DNA of 64,000 bases from Neckera pumila (GCA_963969595.1 OZ018408.1:39246108-39310107), one strand, 5' to 3'. Counted from the first letter of the stretch, positions 24,407 to 35,959 are shown. Notes: a model not told the origin generated them from the sequence alone. Made by a program: numbers and translations.

Positions 24407-27118
24407 ATGGCTATGACTTCAGCGCGTCTGCTCTCACGGAGGGTTTGCAGTAGGATCGGTCTCTCTTCGTTTTCAAATAGTGGTCACTCTTCCGCATATT
24501 CTTCCCCCCCGTCAGCCGATGAAGCGCTGGTGTTATCAAGATACTTGTCCAGTTTTTCTCTTGCAAATGTGGGCTTGGGTTGCGGGAACGAGGCTGTGAG
24601 GTCCAGGGTTTACAGTACTGGCGTAGGAGAAGGCGGTTCCGAAGAGCAGAAAGAGGATCTGTCGCAATTGGCACCCAAGGCACCGGTTAAGCCGGCACCA
24701 CGACCATTCAAACTCAACAATGAGCAACGGGAATTGGCAGAGGAGATTGGCTACAGAGTTGTGGATCGCTATACAGAGGAGGATTTTGGGCGGAACAAAC
24801 GGCCGAAAGCCTTCGCAGTCGTTCAGGTATGTTTCTCTTCCTTTCATTCGTGCGTTGAGATCTGGCAATCAGATATGTAAATTATTAGGTCAGTTTGGAG
24901 GCAAAGACTTCGTGTTCTAGAAATATTAGTGTATACAATACATTCTAGCGTTGATTCTTGCGTTGGCATTCATACAGCTTTGCTGGTTAGTCTTTCTTGG
25001 TAAATAATCAGATTATTAGGTCAGCTTGGAAGTGAAGATTTCGCAATATCTACTTGAATGCAAGTCATGGTTATTACATTCTAGATCACCTGTTTTCTGT
25101 ACTTGAATACTGGTGACTTAGTTTTGCCAAATTGTTGCAGGATGTTGGCATTTTCTATTTGCCCAATTATGGTCATAGAGACGCAGGAACAGACATTTTT
25201 AGTGACATTTTGCTAAGAGTCTTTATTTCGGTAGATGTTGGAGCGATTGTGCATAATATTCTTGAAAAGCTGCCTGAGCACCTTGGAATCAATGAAGGAT
25301 TGAGTCAAGGAAAGGAATCCAGATATTCCTTTTGTGCTCACTCTTGCGCTCATGCTATGTTTGCAAAGGTTGCATTCTAAAAGATGCTTCGGTGGTGCTG
25401 TACAGATCGGCTCTCACCAGTTCAAGGTGTCTCCAAACGATCTTATATACACTGAGAAGCTGAAGTACTGCGACATCAATGACAAGGTAATTGTAAGGTA
25501 GAGGACACTATTTGCGAATTTCAACATATGAACGAGTGTCAATTTTTGGAGAACACTATAGAGCTGTGAAAAAATCAATTTGGGTACAAGAAGCAAATCT
25601 GTTGAGGTTAAATTTTCATCCTTGTGTATGGTTATCGTATGCAATCTCTAAGATTGAGGTTGAGGCCACTACAAGTGGTAGTAGACATTCCTACTTCCAT
25701 TCAAAGATCAATGGCCATAAGACATCACTTGTTAATAAGTCCGAGCAAGTTAATGAACCAAGTTCACGAATAGATGAGTTGTTGGTACATCATAGGAGAT
25801 GGGATATGGTCCCTAAGGGTTTAGTATTTTTATGCCTTATCCTTTGAACTTGATTAGAATAGGTTCTGCAACGAGTCTCTTCGTTATTATGGGGTTGTCA
25901 TGAAATGCGCGCAGTTCTCTTCCTTTCATCGCAAGCTAACCGTGTCTGAAATTATTTGTGTGATGAGATCTTCTAAATTTGTCTGTTTGTAGCTGATGCT
26001 GAATAAGGTCCTTTTGCTTGGATCAAAAGACCAGACTATCATCGGTCGACCTACCGTACCCAAAGCGGCAGTCTTTGCTGTCGTTGAAGAACATGTAAGC
26101 AAGAACCTGTATTTGTTTTCATTTCAAACTTCATTCCAAGTATGTGTTTGCAGGAGAATTCCCCTATACTAGAATGCTGTCTCAACCCTCTCTAATTGCA
26201 CTGCCTCACGGGGGGTAATGGGCTCTTGTCAAATGTTTTCACATTCAAGTTCTCCAATCAGAGATGTACAGAATATGACAGATCCTCAGGGCATATTGGG
26301 AATGTGCAATTACAGAATGCAAAAAGCGTGGGTTGAGTGTATTGTCTGAGAGATTGTTACTAACGGGATGTGTGTATGACCTTAATGCAGGCTTTGGATG
26401 AGAAAGTGATTATATTCAAGAAAAAGAGACGAAAGAATTATCGTAGGACCACTGGTCATCGTCAGGTAAGAATTAGCCTTCACTCATGATCTAAAACTGT
26501 AACCAAATTCAGTCCTTGTGGCAGCTTGCCAAATTTCGGGTAATTTTTGGATCTAACATAACATTCTTGGAAAGACGGAACTCGTAACAACTTGGGCCCA
26601 TTGAATTCATGGAAAAATGTTTCAATCCAAGATGCTCCAATCTTTTGACATCCGTCCTCTTATACCTTGAGTTCAAGAATTTCGAAGAGGGACGACTCTG
26701 ACATTCCTCGCTTCAATAGCTCCCTGCCAGTAGCTCCCAAATTGACACTTGTGAGCAAGCACAAGTATCGTGTCGTTGCACTCCATTCTCAGCCATATTG
26801 ATTGAATCCAATTCATATCTTATTTTTTTGGTATGTTGTTAGATGAACAGTAAGATGGATGCACTCATTGAAAAACTAAGGATTGATCAGTGGATTCGCT
26901 ACAATGGAAAAATTGATCAGTGGTGGTTTCTTACTGATGGCTTCCGCATACAGGAATTGACACGTCTTAGAATTTTGGAGGTCAAAGGCATAAGTGTGGA
27001 AACAGCTTCCCCAACACCATTGAGGAAAGCGAAAGCCGCCTCTTCGTCCAAGGTGAAAGAAGCATCATCTAGAGCAGATTCCAAAACCGAAAGCTGTCCT
27101 ACACCTGTTTTGGCTTGA
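24407..27118 (+). CDS. Mitochondrial large-subunit ribosomal protein bL21m, 5 exons
   Basis: Exons 24407-24826, 25406-25486, 25993-26094, 26391-26465 and 26954-27118 join in phase 0 with GT-AG borders and give 280 residues plus TGA. The N-terminal 110 residues are rich in Arg, Ser and Ala and lack early acidic residues (MAMTSARLLSRRVCSR...), as in mitochondrial targeting presequences. The bL21 core follows: AFAVVQIGSHQFKVSPND, KVLLLG, QTIIGRP, VVEEHALDEKVIIFKKKRRK, NYRRTTGHRQ, ELTRLRI. This matches plant mitochondrial L21 (Arabidopsis NFD1). The product binds 23S-type rRNA in the mitochondrial ribosome. The C-terminal 40 residues are low-complexity (Ala, Ser, Lys). ATG 24407 is the first in-frame ATG; an upstream in-frame GTG is not used. 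An AATAAA lies near 27292. Confidence 0.93.
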
Positions 27119-27144
27119 GAGCAGTATGCAAAATCTGCACACTA

Positions 27145-27220
27145 GTGCAACAATTTTTATGCTTTGGCTATTACTGAACGATTAGTACAACAATTTTTAT
27201 GCTTTGGTTATTACTAAGCT
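27145..27220. repeat. Short direct repeat in the bL21m 3' region
   Basis: The unit 'caacaatttttatgctttgg' followed by a/t-rich 'ctattact' occurs twice, about 39 bp apart (near 27148 and 27187). It lies in the presumed 3' untranslated region, upstream of AATAAA near 27292. Confidence 0.6.
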
Positions 27221-27447
27221 GTGACCTCTTTGGTGGCTTCTTTCTCTTGAGGTGCGATCATGGTTTGCACGACGAATTGTATGCTCAAAGAATAAATACT
27301 TCCTGCCGTGTGTCTAGGCATGTGCTGTGAGCTTCTTCGACACAGAAGTTACTAAAGAATATATTAGTATCCATTAATTCTATGTCGTGAAGCTGCACCG
27401 TCAGTATGGTAATCTAGTATGTTCAGCACTGAGGAGGTTTTTATAGA

Positions 27448-27486
27448 GAGCTCTTCAGAGCTACTGTCAGTAGCTCTGAAGAGCTC
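27448..27486. repeat. Perfect 18-bp hairpin
   Basis: 'gagctcttcagagctact' (27448-27465) and its exact reverse complement (27469-27486) are separated by three bases. It lies beyond the bL21m poly(A) signal and just before the TA-flanked element copies. It may be a remnant of a foldback element. Confidence 0.75.
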
Positions 27487-27493
27487 AACATTC

Positions 27494-27604
27494 TACACTA
27501 TATAAATATCTACCTTGGGTTGTACATCTTGTCTCAAATATGTACAGTTTCTAAAGAAAGGTCCCTTTAATTATTTGGTCCTCTTAATACCCCTATTCAG
27601 TGTA
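27494..27604. mobile_element. Right half of a TA-flanked CACTRAATAG element
   Basis: Matches the right part of the complete copy at 27626-27785: 'acactatataaatatct', 'gggttgtaca', 'acagtttctaaagaaaggtc', 'ttaattatttggtcc' and the end 'cttaatacccctattcagtg' followed by TA. The left terminus is missing. Confidence 0.65.
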
Positions 27605-27625
27605 CACCTAAAATCAATTGCTTGC

Positions 27626-27785
27626 TACATTGAATAGGGATATTAAGGGGACCCGTACTAATTAATTGGCATTCTACACTATATAAATATCTATGTGGGG
27701 TTGTACATTTTGTTTCAAACATGTACAGTTTCTAAAGAAAGGTCCCCTTAATTATTTGGTCCCCTTAATACCCCTATTTAGTGTA
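27626..27785. mobile_element. Complete 156-bp TA-flanked element, CACTRAATAG ends
   Basis: TA (27626-27627), then CATTGAATAGGGATATTAAG and GGGACC; at the other end GGTCCCC and TTAATACCCCTATTTAGTG, then TA (27784-27785). The inverted termini are about 26 bp with few mismatches. It is a non-autonomous MITE. Related copies are at 39168-39331 and about 42250-42428. Confidence 0.8.
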
Positions 27786-28595
27786 AAACCCCACAGTCTA
27801 GATTCTTGCCTAAAATGTACTTCCACTATTCATGAAAGTCTATGGTCCATTTTAGGTGAACCTATTTTCAGCACTTTGAAAATTCATAGTTTATTCACAC
27901 GGTGTCCAAAAAATGCATTCCAAGAGAATCTAGAATCTCCATTTGACTACCAATAAGATCTCACAAATGCATTTTCAATATAATAATGGGAACCATGTTG
28001 AAAATGTGCAATTTGCTTAACTGTGTGATTTTAAGTGTAGTTACCTTATAAGATAGCAAGCCTAGCCGATTATAGCCAACAGAATTAGCAGTCTACCTCA
28101 ATAGTTGATTCTGCCCAAAAAAATGGCTCAAAATGAGCAAAATCAAACATATAATTAGTACTTTAATGTAGCATAGCTTGTGAGCCTTGCCTAAGAATGC
28201 ATTTGTCAAATAATTGATATTTCATTTGGTATGACTTACATGAAATAACATTCTCCAATGGGACACTCAACATTCTTCGATGATACATTCTATAATTGCT
28301 TACTCCATATAAATCATGTGTATAAGGTAGGAGGTCTATAAATTGCCTATTTGAGCCTACCTACTTCATCAATGATTGTAATAGATATTTCAAGGAGCAT
28401 GTCACTTGTTCTTAGATAGGACACATTTTTTTCATGTTTTAGACTCATTTTAGAGGGGATTTGGGACAATAGCCATATCAAATCATTAATTGAGCAAAAT
28501 CATACAAAAGCAAATCAAGTAATATTAAAATGGTGTTACTGTGGTTCATTAGATTGAGGAGCTTAATTATTTAGATTGAGTTAACCTTAGAATGT
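27786..28595. other. AT-rich intergenic DNA, nothing recognised
   Basis: No gene. An open frame runs to 27956 but has no family resemblance and begins inside the preceding element. Confidence 0.45.
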
Positions 28596-28599
28596 TGGG

Positions 28600-28795
28600 T
28601 TAGTCACTATGGAAATCATCCTTTTGGGTACAATGTGAACCATTTGCTTAAGAACACCAACTAAGTGTTCATTGGAGGTCAAGCTATTGTGCAAGACCTC
28701 TGCTTTTCACACAATTTTAAATATGAACATTTGAAAATAGAAAGATTCTTTGTCCTCCATCAAACACTTAGTGTCCATAGCTATATTATAGGGTG
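28600..28795. repeat. Dispersed repeat F, copy 2
   Basis: From 'gttagtcactatggaaatca' through 'ggaggtcaagctattgtgca' to 'agaaagattctttgtcct'. Same direction as the copies at 5.9 and 30.95 kb. Confidence 0.6.
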
Positions 28796-29169
28796 AATTT
28801 TATGAAACAAGGTGTTGAGAATTCGAAATTTCTAAGCATATTCATACAATGTCCAAAGTGCATAGGAATCATTTTTTAAATTCAACATTCAACAAGGCAA
28901 TTTGTTTCTTCAATAAATTTAAGAAAATAAAAATGAGAAGAATATCTTGTAGCTGACAATTGTTGAAGATGGAACAGTCAAATGTGCTTGAGGAGTGTGT
29001 AAAATGCCGTATGTTAGATGAGTATCCTCTGTTACAAACTGTACGTTAGCATAATAAATGGTAGAGATTTTTTTGCTTTTGTACATTCGGAGTTTTGCAT
29101 TTGTTTAGAAGTTAAAACCTAAATGTCCAACGCATTATATTTTGGTGTCAATCAAACTTTGAAATTAAA

Positions 29170-29556
29170 TAAAATTTTACAAAAGAGCTATTTTTGAGTT
29201 TTTTTTAGTTGAATACCTTTTCAAATCTATTTTAAGCAAAAAAAATCTGATTTTGAAGAAAAGAAAGGTTTATAACTTTTCTACTAAGGATTTTGCACAA
29301 GGATATCCATTGCAAATCTTGATTTTTAGTGATTTTTAGGGAAAATATCAAATTGAAAATTCACTTAAAACTTTTTCTAATCCATAAGTAAAATGGTTGT
29401 GTTTTCCTTTCCTACGTGATCCGTAACATGTCTTGATTGAATTCATACACTTATCGGTTTTAAAAATTTGATCAAACTTATCAAAACTTGGGCTTTTGTT
29501 TAGTTTTGAGCAAACAACAAGAAGTTCAAAAATGGCCTTGGGCATTTAGGGGTTAA
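29170..29556. mobile_element. TTAA-family end fragment, subfamily D
   Basis: Ends with CATTTAGGGG and TTAA (29553-29556). The interior ('aatccataagtaaaatggtt', 'gtgttttcctttcctacgtg', 'caacttatcaaaac' type block, 'ggccttgggca') is shared with 59140-59426 but not with the main subfamilies. I could not find a matching left end. Confidence 0.55.
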
Positions 29557-29832
29557 CATAACAAAGTACACATTGTGTAATAAACAAACTGATTGGCCCT
29601 CTAAACAATTTATTTTTTGACGTGATGAATTTTGCAGCATTGGCAGCAATGCTTGAGAAATGTAGGAATCCAATCTTGCAACTCCAACAATTTTGTAGTA
29701 TTAACCTTGAAACAACATTGAAGGCACAAACTATCTAATGGATGACTTTCTGTGTTATTGTAGACATTAGGAAAAATTTGAACTTTGGAAAGGGCTATTA
29801 ACTTTTGATTTTCAGCACCCCCCGCAGTGCAC

Positions 29833-29963
29833 AGAAAAAATAATTTTAAAGAATTTTAAAGAATTTTAAATTTAAAAAAAAGATTAAATATTAGATATGC
29901 TGACGTGGCACCAATAGTGCCACGTCAGCAAGTCCAAAATTTTTTCTGTAACTGCACCAAACG
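29833..29963. repeat. Foldback repeat with a GCTGACGTGGCAC hairpin
   Basis: The core GCTGACGTGGCAC (29899-29911), a 5-base loop, then GTGCCACGTCAGC (29917-29929) is a perfect 13-bp hairpin. It is flanked by a weaker outer inverted pair ('gcagtgcacagaaaaaat' and 'attttttctgtaactgca'). Similar core-plus-context segments occur near 39.47, 49.60 and 57.59 kb. Function unknown; probably a MITE family. Confidence 0.65.
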
Positions 29964-30943
29964 CATACAGCAGAGTATAGAACTCACGGCCCCCTTTTGG
30001 GCTCATTTTTTTGTAATGAAACAAAGAATGCAACTATTGGTCTAAAAATTGAAATGTATTTGAGGAAGTATAAGTACCTATCATTGCAACATTGTCCTTC
30101 CAAGCATGCTATAATCCAGACAATTTTTCTTGCAGACTTCCAGTGAATTTCGGAATAGATCTTCGTGGTTGCTTGCAAAGTGACTTTCCAAAACAAGTCT
30201 AGTAAGCTTAGAAACCGTCCTACATATACAATTGTATAGGCTCTAAAAACAAAACAAAGGGAGATGTGACCAAAGGAATTCAACAATGACTAATACTGTA
30301 CAACCTTGACAAATTGTACAAAAAAGAATCCATAGCTGGTACAAGTGTAGGAAAGAGCAAATTGGTGCAAGGGGGAAGCATTTCTTGAAAGACTTGATAA
30401 TGGAACTTACTGCATAATTTTCCAATTGAAGAAGAGAAACCAAGCTTTTTCACCCAATGTTTGGGGAGAACCACCGGTTAGTTCATTTGTGAATTGGGAA
30501 AAAAATTGATTGCAATTTTGAAACCTTGGAAAAGAAAACTATAAAAAAGACTATTAAATTTCTATTCAGAGTTAAAAAAAATAGAGAAAAAAACGGATTC
30601 GGTACTTGAAAAAACATTTCAATATCAGAATCAGAGAAAAATACTTGGTTGGCAAAACTCAAAAAAAATTCCCGAACGTTGTTGTCACCCTTTTAAAAAA
30701 GGAGACTTTTGTAGGCAAACTCGATCCACATTGTAAACCTTTGTCAAGAAACTCCCATTCATTTTGAGAGGAGATTTCCGAAAGTAATTATTAAGAAACA
30801 AGGACAGATATGATAACTAGATATTTGTGTTAATTGTAAAATGAACTCTAGTTTGTAGAAGGGATGTTTCAGGAAGGTTTAACTAAAAATCATACAAAAG
30901 AATCACATCACCAAATTCCATCAGACCAAGTTTGTGTACAAGC

Positions 30944-32366
30944 GTTTAATCCTTGAATGCTGAGCTGGTGACCGTGGAATTCATCTCTTTTGGCATTGCA
31001 TGACATCATCTTCTATGAAAAAAAACAAAAAGTGCCCACTGGAGGTCAAACTACTATTTATGATCTCTTTTCACAATAAAATTTTAAGGATGAATAGTTA
31101 CACTTTTATCCTACACAAAAAGATTCTTTATCATTCATCTACCAAAAAATGATTGCAGTGTTGTTTATGGGTTAACCCTTAACCACTAAAGGACCAAGTA
31201 TCCATTCAACATATGCAAAAAATCTCGGGTAGGTTCCCACGAAGTCTTTTTTTGCTGGATGTTCATGAAATTTGGAGACAATGTGTAAACAAGTACCTTG
31301 GTGATAAACTAATTTCTTTTCCGATCCGATGCCCAAATCAAACGTTATGCTGCCCTGAACTTTTAGGGCAGCTCGGGCAATTTGAGAATCTTTTGGGAAT
31401 CTTTTGCAAAAAAGATCATCAACTTGAGAAATTTGGCACGGATGTAACTAATAAAATATGACATGTAATTGTCTAAAGAAAAATAAATTTTAGTTCTCAA
31501 ATCACATTCTAAGAGGAGTCAAACTTTGTTAGCTAAGTTGAGGCGGTTTGAAGAAAAAAACATTTTCTTCTAACTTCAAGGCCTATTATCTTGCAATCTA
31601 TGAAGTCAAAATTCTTGAAATTTTTCTACATATTCCAAATGTTTGCTTCTAACTTTTCACCATTTAGATTTCGAATAAAAAAATTTCCCATTGCACAAGA
31701 AATCATTAAACAATGACTAGTGTATTGCCAATTCACTTAACCTCTTTGCATAGCAGGGTGATTTTGTGTAAGCTAGACATTTAAGTTGCCTCTAAAATTT
31801 TTAATGAGTGAAGCTAACATCATACACTTATGAACAGCCAAAATCCTCATATTTGTGTAGAACAAAAAATTTTAGTCCAAGAGGGCCCAAAGTCTGCTAA
31901 CCCTATTTCGCAGGAATGAAATTTTTTTATTTTTCACACTTAAAACATTATGATCTTTCAATCTGCGTGGTCAAATGGGCTAAAATTTTTTCCGCATTCT
32001 AGTTAACTTTACTTCAATTTTGTACAGTAAAAGTTTCAAAAAAAATTACAATTTTCATTTTTTGAATAACATATCCAAAAATCGCAGTTTTTGACAATGT
32101 CTCCTTGGAAAAAAAAACTCGTTTCGTAGGGGTTAAACGTTGAGGCGGATGTTTTGCGGCCAATGAATGACAAGAGACTCTCCTGTGTAAGATAGAAGTG
32201 CAACTATTCATTCTCAAAATTTTGTTGTGAAAAAGGGAGGTCTCTTACAATAGTTTGACCTCAAGTGAGTACTTTTTGCTATTTCTTAAGCCAATGATTC
32301 ACACGGTTAGTAATGGAAAGGGATGATGATTTTCCAGAATCACCCGTTTGTCCTTTAAGGGTTCAA
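30944..32366. mobile_element. Repeat F inverted pair forming a larger foldback, split by a TTAA element
   Basis: The left arm (about 30945-31178) and right arm (about 32137-32366) are diverged reverse complements ('ggaggtcaaactactattta' / 'gaggtcaaactattgtaaga' on the complementary strand; 'aggatgaatagttacac' / 'gagaatgaatagttgcac'). The outer ends read TTAATCCTTGAATG and, reversed, TTGAACCCTTAAAGGAC, like eroded TTAA-family termini. The element at 31179-32136 sits between the arms. Confidence 0.6.
31179..32136. mobile_element. Complete TTAA-family element between the F arms
   Basis: TTAA at 31179-31182 and 32133-32136, ends CCACTAAAGGACC and CGTAGGGG. Interior blocks 'tctcgggtaggttccca', 'aacgttatgctgccctgaac', 'ttgcaatctatgaagtcaaa' relate it to the main subfamily, but it is more diverged. 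No coding capacity. Confidence 0.7.
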
Positions 32367-32954
32367 GGGCTTTATCTTGTGTAAGTTTTTCTCAAGCTCC
32401 GGCTCCATGTTCCCCTCATTATAATACACACACTCTTTACAAAGACCTCCGTCTACTATCCCGACTTCTTCATCCCCAATCTTGAAGCTCCTCCATTTCT
32501 TGGCGGTTGGTTCCCGTCATGCAATGCCCTTTCCGGAAGAGGGCATTCCTCTATCCATGATTGTTATTAGTAGGAGTAGTTACAGCTTGTTTACAATCAA
32601 GGGGAACAATGGAGATTGAAGCGGTGACGGCGAAGGGTTGGCCTCCTTTTGTTGGAATATTCTTAGCGTGACATTGTTTGTTCACCCTCAACATCCACCT
32701 TTGGAGGTGAAGATTGAAAGTGCGCAAGCGGTGAACAATGGAGATACACGTGCTGAACCGACGACCTTGCTTGCCATCGCTAGAGAGAACTCCAGGTTTC
32801 CTCGTATCGCCCCCCGTCTCTATCGCGAAGGATGAACAATGGGGTGTTTGATATTCTACTTTTTGCTTCTCTTCCTCTTGTCGTTTCTTTGTAATTTAAA
32901 AAATAAAAATAAAACCCAAAGAATTTAGCCAATCAACCCCTAATCCCCTTTAGC

Positions 32955-33037
32955 AAACCCTACGAAGGACTGTAGCTACATGCCTAGCGGCGCTCCGCTA
33001 CAAGCCTAAACCCTACTCGCTCTGCTTCGTAGGGTTT
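32955..33037. repeat. Inverted repeat AAACCCTACGAAG
   Basis: AAACCCTACGAAG (32955-32967) and its exact reverse complement (33025-33037) bracket about 57 bp. A small foldback structure; no coding role seen. Confidence 0.6.
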
Positions 33038-33327
33038 AGGTGAGTTCATTTGTTGTTGTGTTTGTTACCTGAATGAAATTCATCTTGAGTGTGGGGATGC
33101 CCAACGATTCTCCGGGCACCATAGCTGAGATCATCGGTTTAGCAGGGTACCCGTGTGATCATTATCATTCCCCGCATGGTTGACCCTGATGAAGAATGGC
33201 TTCAGTTCCCTCGGAAAGAGCTGCAGTTCATTCCCACAAGGGAGTGGCGAACTGGACTGATTTTCCAACGTAAACCACTCCTAGGAAATGTCTTGTTCAA
33301 TCGGCGGGAAGCTTCTGTGCTGTAATG

Positions 33328-33359
33328 CCCGATTACGTAGGCAAAACCGCGTAATCGGG
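33328..33359. repeat. Hairpin CCCGATTACG / CGTAATCGGG
   Basis: Ten-base arms around about 12 bases ('taggcaaaaccg'). Just downstream, two more palindromes occur: 'attgcgccaaa' against 'tttggcgcaat' (about 33453-33520) and 'caatgccct' against 'gggcattg' (about 33517-33540). The last has a parallel near 32520-32548 ('caatgccctttccggaagag' then 'ggcatt'). Confidence 0.55.
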
Positions 33360-33772
33360 GATTATGGATTTTTCATCCAGCTCATCGTTTTCATCCCCTT
33401 TTCATCGCAATTTTGTCGTGATTTACGTCAGGCAATACCCTTATCGTCGATCATTGCGCCAAACAATCGGCCCTCCTCGTCGGGCTCTACCCTCCTCATC
33501 GGCCAATTATTTGGCGCAATGCCCTCCTCTGTGGGCATTGCCCTATACAAATACTACTCGGAGGATTTGATTCGGTCCGTCCGTGTCCAGGTCCAGCTCC
33601 GTCCGTCGAGCATCTTCACGAAATGATTCCTACCGAGGGAGTGCCGAGTGCCGAGTGCCAACATCCTCGCTCCGAGTGTTCTATTACTAGATGGAAGCCC
33701 ACTGTGGAATTATTAACTCTCTTGGTTCCCAGTTGAGGGGGAAAAAGAAAAAGAAGAAAGAGAAGAAGCTGT

Positions 33773-33827
33773 CCAATGGGGCCCAATGGGGCCCAATGGG
33801 GCCCAATGGGGCCCAATGGGGCCAATC
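33773..33827. repeat. 10-bp tandem repeat GCCCAATGGG
   Basis: About five and a half uninterrupted copies of a 10-bp unit, exact except at the edges. It lies directly after a purine-rich tract (gaaaaagaaaaagaagaaag). Probably a recent minisatellite. Confidence 0.85.
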
Positions 33828-33980
33828 GGACAACAAGAGGACTGAACATTTTATTTTCTGAGAGCCGGACACTCGGAGGTTCCACGAAGGACCGACTGGG
33901 GGAATGGGATGAGATGGAATCGTTCAGGATGTACTGTTATACTGTAGATAGGCCGGTAACCCAGCTTTGTGTGCAATTGG

Positions 33981-33981
<1 letters not shown>

Positions 33982-34013
<32 letters not shown>
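33982..34013. repeat. (ATT)n microsatellite
   Basis: About ten uninterrupted ATT units. Confidence 0.95.
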
Positions 34014-34422
34014 TTCAAGTGGGCACCCTCCACATGCGCTGCTGCTGACCCAAACCCACCATCATCCGTCACATTCTGTACTTCTTCTCCCAAATCAATA
34101 GGGAACTTACTCTGGACAAGTTCGTACCTATGTGGACCAGATGGAAGAAACAGTTGCATAAACCATTACCAAAGTTTTGAAACTTCTCGCATACTGACTG
34201 ACGGTGGTCGCAGTCTTTGATGAGTTGGAACCCGCCTCCGTCGGCTTTCCCTTGCCAACAAGACGGAAAGTATGAAATTTGGACCAGTCGAATAATAGTA
34301 ATAACTTGGAACCGTAGCAAAAAAGTAGCAGCTTTGGGGGTGCCCAGTTGCCCACCTTCTGATGATCCACCTTATTACATCCATGGATGGGGATGATAAG
34401 TACACGGCAATTGAAGCGCAAC

Positions 34423-34446
34423 TGGATGGATGGATGGATGGATGGA
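34423..34446. repeat. (TGGA)n microsatellite
   Basis: Five to six uninterrupted TGGA units. Confidence 0.9.
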
Positions 34447-35016
34447 GATTCGTTCATCTAAAAAGGTGATAAGTTATTCACAGGCACTCCACCTTCTCCT
34501 CCCATAACATTATTAACCTTCATTGGAGGGGTTCCTTTTGCTCTCTCAATATCAGGCCCCCCCCAGCAAATGATGTCCACAGCTCTGAGCTCTTGTCAGA
34601 GGTACAGTAATCTAAACCAATGAGGTTAGTTCAATTATAACTAAACTTCCCCCCTGCAGGCATCTAGGGGAGGATTATCCCTCATATCAGAGGGAAGAAA
34701 CCATCGCTGTTAACAATGTTATGTCCCCTCCCCAGTGGGATGCCCTAGGATTTCATTGGGCAAGATCTGATCAACCGATTCAGAAGTACGGAATAACTAG
34801 TAGTAATTTACTAGTAAGATATAAGTTAGCCTTTTCCTTCCATGAAGGGCTGTCAATCTGTCATTCAGTGGTTGCCCCGCTGGAGTGGAATTAGAATAAA
34901 CTATAAAGGTCACTTTCAATTTGGGGACGGATGGACCGGGGCAGGCACAACTGAGATAAAAAGTAGTAGGGTTGATTGTGCCCCGGTCCCCCTACCGAGC
35001 ACCAAACGGACGTTGA

Positions 35017-35959
35017 TTAACCCCTAAAGTTCTATGACTATGTTTTCATTGAAAATGCTCAAAAATTGTCATTTTTAGAACAAGTACCAAGTTTTTGAAA
35101 AAAAAAACTTTTTTGACACATCTAACCGTAGGATCTTGTAGTATGCTGACTTAAAAACATGTGGTAAAAGTTTTAGAAATTTCCACCATGTGGATTGCAA
35201 GATATAAGCATTTGAATTGACAAAATTCCTTTTTTTGTCCCAGCAAAAAAATCAGGCAGCTGCTCTTCACAAGCTTACTTTTCTAGGAAAATATGTCCAT
35301 AATGGTGGTGCTGCTTTGGATTCTTTTTCCTAGACAAGTTGTCTACATGCTTAAAAAATTTCAGATCATTTGGAATTGTACAACATATAGGAAAAAATAG
35401 TAAGTAGATAGTAGTAGAGAATGATTTAAAATACTAAATTGTTAAGAATTGAATTATGGAATTGAAAAATGCCAATCCCAATGGTTGCAATAAACATCAC
35501 AGGATGTTGTAATAAACAATCTTCATCCTATGATTTTATTTTTTTCAAAAAATATTGAAAATTGAATAAGATAAAGGACTTCAAAGTTTATTTTCGAGTA
35601 GAGAATCCAAAACTAGCTGCAACCAAAAAATCCTCATAACTTTTGACTCATTGATCAAAATGGAATGATTTAAAGCTTTCCAAATATATAATTCTAGAAA
35701 ATCAATTTCAAATTTTTGTTTTGAAAAAAGTTTTTTTTTAATCTACCCGGACTGCCTAGTTACAAAAAAGAGTAACATATTAGGCCATAACTTTTGACTT
35801 ATATTTCCAAATGTCATGAAACTTGGTGCATATGAAAGGCATTCCTTGCCCCCACTTGCTATCACAATTTGGCCCCAAAATATGGAATCTCTAGTCAAAA
35901 GTACCTGCCCAAAAATTCTGTACGGCCAAAAAACGCATGTTGGTCCTTTAGGGGTTAAA
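35017..35959. mobile_element. Complete TTAA-family element
   Basis: TTAA at 35017-35020 and 35956-35959, ends CCCCTAAAGTTC and GGTCCTTTAGGGG. It is in the opposite orientation to the related copies at 3819-4763 and 6100-7033. The interior keeps 'tttggaattgtacaacatat', 'gtagagaatgatttaaaata' and 'cataacttttgactca'. Non-coding. Confidence 0.85.

Larger units (their letters stand above)
32373..35016. other. GC-richer intergenic island with hairpins and simple repeats; no recognised gene
   Basis: About 2.6 kb with more G and C than the surroundings and no TTAA-family copy. Several open frames (for example 33288-33626 with an ATG start) lack any recognised domain or splice support. It contains hairpins, a 10-bp tandem repeat and ATT and TGGA microsatellites, listed separately. 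It might be the decayed remains of a gene or an unfamiliar transposon. Confidence 0.4.

Noticed and set aside
33969..34220. Open frame beginning with a leucine/isoleucine run
   Set aside because: The run is the translated ATT microsatellite; no coding evidence.
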